A DNA stretch of 64,000 nucleotides from Hymenobacter daecheongensis DSM 21074 (GTDB taxonomy: Bacteria; Bacteroidota; Bacteroidia; Cytophagales; Hymenobacteraceae). The stretch covers positions 186,001 through 250,000 of the forward strand of contig NZ_FQYN01000002.1 of assembly GCF_900141805.1 (NCBI RefSeq). The letters run 5' to 3'. Position 1 is the stretch's first letter. Every line of letters begins with the position of its first letter. The position numbers and the translations under genes were made by a program. The notes beneath the pieces are model-generated. The model was not told the origin of the DNA, did not search any database, and was given only the letters and a program-made list of their open reading frames with translations. This document shows, in pieces, positions 61,313 to 64,000 of the stretch.

Positions 61313-61609
61313 ATTACAATGAAAAGGTTGAAAGGAAAGAGTTTACAAACGCTAATAGCCAGCCTCCCATGGGGCATCTGGCTCACCAAATTTAACCAGA
61401 CTCCCTTGATGTTCGTACATAAGCGGATTGTTTTTTTTGAAGAAGTGGCATTTTATTGGATTTATTATACGATATATAGTTTTTCTTCAAAAAAGCCGAC
61501 TATTGAGCCATTGAGTAGCTAATGAACAGCTAAAAACCGGGACATACGTACTAGAACGACTGCCTGCAAGGGCCAAACAAAACCTGATTCGCACGGTTCA
61601 CTATCGACT
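61313..61609. other. AT-rich intergenic region
   Basis: Divergent promoter region between the coiled-coil gene and queD. It contains a 12-bp inverted repeat, TTTTTTGAAGAA (61433-61444) and TTCTTCAAAAAA (61483-61494), around the very AT-rich ATTATACGATATATAG. No preQ1-type RNA was recognised in front of queD. Confidence 0.6.
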
Positions 61610-62017
61610 ATGCCCATCACCGTCTGCCGAAAAGAGCACTTTAATGCCGCCCACCGTTTGCACAATCCCGCGTGGAGTGATGAGCAAAACCAGCGGGTTT
61701 TTGGCAAGTGCAATAACCCTCACTATCACGGACATAACTATGAGTTGACGGTGCGTCTGACCGGCGACATCGACCCAGAAACCGGCTACGTGTATGACCT
61801 GAAGCGCCTGAGCGACCTAATGAAGCGCGAGATTCTGGATACCTTTGACCACCGGAACCTCAACCTCGACACCGTCGACTTCCGGGACCTGAACCCGACG
61901 GCCGAAAACATAGCTGTTGTTATCTGGAACCGGCTGCGGCCCCACCTTGAGCCGCATCTGGCCCTATCGGTCACGCTATATGAGACGGACCGTAACTTTG
62001 TAGAATACCATGGATAA
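61610..62017 (+). CDS. queD: 6-carboxy-tetrahydropterin synthase (QueD/PTPS family)
   Basis: A 135-residue enzyme. Zinc ligands lie in FNAAHRLHNPA and HYHGHNYELTV; catalytic residues include Cys in GKCNNPHYHGH and the FDHRNLNLD triad region. It converts dihydroneopterin triphosphate to 6-carboxytetrahydropterin on the queuosine path (or to 6-pyruvoyl-tetrahydropterin in other members). It overlaps folE by 8 nt, so its product comes from the GTP made into dihydroneopterin triphosphate by FolE. Confidence 0.92.
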   Translation: MPITVCRKEHFNAAHRLHNPAWSDEQNQRVFGKCNNPHYHGHNYELTVRLTGDIDPETGYVYDLKRLSDLMKREILDTFDHRNLNLDTVDFRDLNPTAENIAVVIWNRLRPHLEPHLALSVTLYETDRNFVEYHG

Positions 62018-62684
62018 ATCCGCACCCGCGGTGGGCCCCGACGGCTCCGGCCTCCCCGATACCCACCTATCGGCCGACCTGCGGGCCCCGCTCCGCGCCG
62101 ATGCCTTCGCGCTTACTGACGAGGCCAAAATAGCCGGTATCGCGGAGCACTTCCGCGAAATTATGCAGCTCTTGGGCCTCGACCTGACCGACGACAGCTT
62201 GCAGGGTACGCCGCGCCGAGTGGCTAAAATGTACGTGCACGAGTGGTTTAAGGGTCTCGACCCCAAGCACCGCCCCGATGTGAAGCTGTTTGAGAACCGC
62301 TACGCCTATAAGCAGATGCTGGTGGAGCGCGATATCACGGTTTTCTCGTGCTGCGAGCATCACTTCGTACCCATTATGGGCAAGGCGCACGTTGCTTACC
62401 TGCCCGGCGAGCATGTGGTGGGCCTGAGCAAGCTCAACCGCGTGGTGCAGTACTACGCCCGGCGCCCGCAGGTGCAGGAGCGCCTCACGCGCCAGATTGC
62501 CGAAGAGCTCAAGCAGACCCTGCATACCAACAACGTGGCCGTGCTCATTGAAGCCGACCACCTGTGCGTGATGAGCCGGGGCGTGAACGATGCCGGCAGC
62601 AGCACCATTACGGCCGAATATGGCGGTGCCTTCGAGCGGGACGAGGCCTTGCGCACCGAGTTTCTGCGCCTGATCGGGAAGTAA
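62010..62684 (+). CDS. folE: GTP cyclohydrolase I
   Basis: A 224-residue enzyme that opens GTP to dihydroneopterin triphosphate, the first step to folate and queuosine. Zinc ligands: CCEHH (near residue 114) and the later Cys in HLCVMSRGV. Other marks: FSCCEHHFVPIMGKAHVAYL, LSKLNRVVQYYARRPQVQER. Start ATG lies inside the last codons of queD (translational coupling). Confidence 0.96.
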   Translation: MDKSAPAVGPDGSGLPDTHLSADLRAPLRADAFALTDEAKIAGIAEHFREIMQLLGLDLTDDSLQGTPRRVAKMYVHEWFKGLDPKHRPDVKLFENRYAYKQMLVERDITVFSCCEHHFVPIMGKAHVAYLPGEHVVGLSKLNRVVQYYARRPQVQERLTRQIAEELKQTLHTNNVAVLIEADHLCVMSRGVNDAGSSTITAEYGGAFERDEALRTEFLRLIGK

Positions 62685-62775
62685 AAAATGTGGCTGTTTA
62701 CGGAGTAGCTGTTAGCTTGCGCCCCGTTTCGCCCCGCCTTCTTCGCAACTCCTTTCTGCCCACCGCTAACGTCCC

Positions 62776-63693
62776 ATGTCTCGAAAAGTACTTATTACTG
62801 GTGGCACCGGCCTGATTGGCACGCGGCTGGCCGAGATGCTTATTGATGCCGGCTACGAAGTGGCCATCCTGAGTCGCCACCCCAGCCAGAGCCGCTACCG
62901 CAGCTTCCGCTGGGACCCCGCCGCCGGCACCATCGACGAGACGGCTGTGCCCTACGCCGACTACATCATCAACCTGGCCGGCTCCAGCGTGTCGGATGGC
63001 AAGTGGACCCATGAGCGCAAGCGCGACATTCTGACCAGCCGCCTCCAGGGCACCAGCCTGATAGCCCGCGAGCTGGCCAAAGGCAACCAGCACGTGCGCA
63101 CGTTTCTGTCGGCTTCGGCCATTGGCGTGTATGGCGATACCGGCGACCAGTTGGTGAACGAAAACACGCCGCCCGCCTCGGCCGACGACTTTCTGGTGGA
63201 CGTGTCGCAGCAGTGGGAGAAGGCCGGGCAGCAGGTGCAGGCGCTTGGTATCCGCACGGTGCTGATGCGCATCGGCATTGTGCTGAGTACCGAAGGCGGG
63301 GCGCTGGTGCCGCTGGCCCGCACCGTGAAAATGATGGCCGGGGCCCCGCTGGGCTCGGGCAAGCAGTACATGTCCTGGATTCATCTTGACGACCTGTGCC
63401 GCCTGTTTATCCAGGCCTTGGAAGAGCCGCAGTGGCAGGGTACCTACAACGCCGTAGCGCCGAACCCGGTCACGAATCAGGAATTTACGGAGACGCTGGC
63501 CGAGGTGATGCACCGGCCGCTGGTGCTGCCCAAAGTGCCCGCTTTCGGTCTGAAGCTGATGATGGGCGAGATGAGCGAAATCGTGCTGGGCTCGCAGCGC
63601 GTGAGCGCCGAGAAAGTGCTGCGGCAGGGTTTCCGGTTTGAGTATCCGGTGCTGAAAGAGGCGCTGGAGTCGTTTTACGCCGAGAAAGAATAG
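62776..63693 (+). CDS. TIGR01777-family SDR oxidoreductase
   Basis: A 305-residue epimerase-like protein of the YfcH/TIGR01777 family. NAD(P) motif GGTGLIGTRLAEMLIDAGYE, then WDPAAGTID, INLAGSSVSDGKWTHERKRD and SASAIGVYGDTGDQLVNENT. The C-terminal DUF1731-like part is FGLKLMMGEMSEIVLGSQRV. Substrate unknown. The gene is 91 bases after folE. Confidence 0.9.
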   Translation: MSRKVLITGGTGLIGTRLAEMLIDAGYEVAILSRHPSQSRYRSFRWDPAAGTIDETAVPYADYIINLAGSSVSDGKWTHERKRDILTSRLQGTSLIARELAKGNQHVRTFLSASAIGVYGDTGDQLVNENTPPASADDFLVDVSQQWEKAGQQVQALGIRTVLMRIGIVLSTEGGALVPLARTVKMMAGAPLGSGKQYMSWIHLDDLCRLFIQALEEPQWQGTYNAVAPNPVTNQEFTETLAEVMHRPLVLPKVPAFGLKLMMGEMSEIVLGSQRVSAEKVLRQGFRFEYPVLKEALESFYAEKE

Positions 63694-63699
63694 CCTTTT

Positions 63700-63848
63700 C
63701 TGTCATTGCGAGGACGAAGGACGAAGCAATCCGTCCTCTGAAGTGTGAAAAGCCCTGACGTATCCACTACGTCAGGGCTTTCTGGTGAAAAGGAGCTTTC
63801 TACATTTCAGAGGACGGATTGCTTCGTCGTGCCTCCTCGCAATGACAG
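63700..63848. repeat. Nested palindromic element, family A (copy 3)
   Basis: Outer arms CTGTCATTGCGAGGACGAAG and CCTCGCAATGACAG, with CGAAGCAATCCGTCCTCTGA inside. The inner hairpin is AAAGCCCTGACGTA / TACGTCAGGGCTTT. It lies 6 nt after the SDR stop and 3 nt before the stop of the next, convergent gene. Confidence 0.88.
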
Positions 63849-63851
63849 GCT

Positions 63852-64000
63852 TTATAGCTTGATACTATCCGGCACGGCGGTGCCGGGCTCGTTGTTGAGC
63901 TGTTCGAGCAGGTTATCGGTGGCAATGGTATCCACGGGCGCGGCGCGGCGGCGGCGCGGCTCCGACTCGGAAACGCAGATGTACTTCTTGCTGATTTTGG
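63852..64000 (-). CDS. C-terminal part of an unknown protein (cut by window edge)
   Basis: The last 48 codons of a gene that starts outside the window; stop TAA at 63852-63854. It reads KISKKYICVSESEPRRRRAA, then DTIATDNLLEQLNNEPGTAV and ends in DSIKL. No domain is recognisable. It converges on the SDR gene across a family A palindrome. Confidence 0.55.
   Translation of the reverse strand, partial: KISKKYICVSESEPRRRRAAPVDTIATDNLLEQLNNEPGTAVPDSIKL

Noticed and set aside
61313..61609. preQ1 riboswitch in front of queD
   Set aside because: No segment resembles the preQ1 aptamer consensus; only an AT-rich inverted repeat is seen.

Overview
The window looks like a chromosomal segment of a high-GC member of the Bacteroidota, most like Hymenobacter or a close relative in the Cytophagales. 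The reasons are: a type IX secretion (T9SS) C-terminal sorting domain; lineage-typical families (DUF5916, DUF5723, DUF5694, Bacteroidota LptD, BlaI/M56 pairs); promoters of the Bacteroidota type (TAnnTTTG at -7, with TTG about 20 nt upstream); few Shine-Dalgarno sequences; and many dispersed palindromic repeats between genes. The genus is an inference from gene content. No database search was run.

Layout. 0-2.8 kb: start of a GreA-like gene, a low-GC PD-(D/E)XK nuclease-like gene, a GH3-family protein and an OsmC peroxidase. 2.9-8.4 kb: small membrane protein, dnaA, a 5'-nucleotidase split over two genes, and an outer-membrane barrel. 8.6-12.7 kb: methylmalonyl-CoA mutase mutA-mutB. 12.7-14.8 kb: an accessory patch with copies of the mutB 3' end, a RecG-like gene tail, a low-GC membrane gene and a 21-bp tandem array. 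14.8-26.4 kb: mostly envelope and unknown genes, plus a fluoride riboswitch in front of a CLC-F-type antiporter. 26.5-38.7 kb: meaB, a DUF5916 barrel, an M56 sensor protease with a BlaI repressor and three matching operators, folB, a DivIVA protein, WD40, a phosphopantetheinyl transferase and a redoxin. 38.9-43.5 kb: DUF5694 and GNAT genes, then a rearranged region (143-bp direct repeats, echA, an acyltransferase, and two gene remnants). 43.5-51.2 kb: acyl-CoA carboxylase, MlaD, amidase, LptD, panB. 51.3-64 kb: an RluA-type pseudouridine synthase, a desaturase, the rpsP-rimM-trmD-rplS set, an M1 peptidase, a degenerate pyrophosphatase, queD-folE and an SDR.

How the genes fit together. The acyl-CoA carboxylase, mutA, mutB and meaB make up most of a propionyl-CoA to succinyl-CoA route, spread over 37 kb. 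A near-identical 53-nt palindrome lies upstream of both mutB and the carboxylase. MlaD, the amidase and LptD form an envelope-biogenesis neighbourhood. queD-folE and folB serve pterin chemistry. The ribosomal/tRNA-modification set is in its usual bacterial order.

The most unusual material is non-coding. Nested palindromes of two families sit 1-14 nt after stop codons at five places. About ten intergenic regions carry degenerate ~10-bp repeats, often as inverted pairs. There are also decayed gene pieces and a 9-copy, 21-bp array with CTAG in every unit. No tRNA, rRNA, CRISPR array or intact insertion sequence was seen. No single gene cluster could be shown to be a new system.
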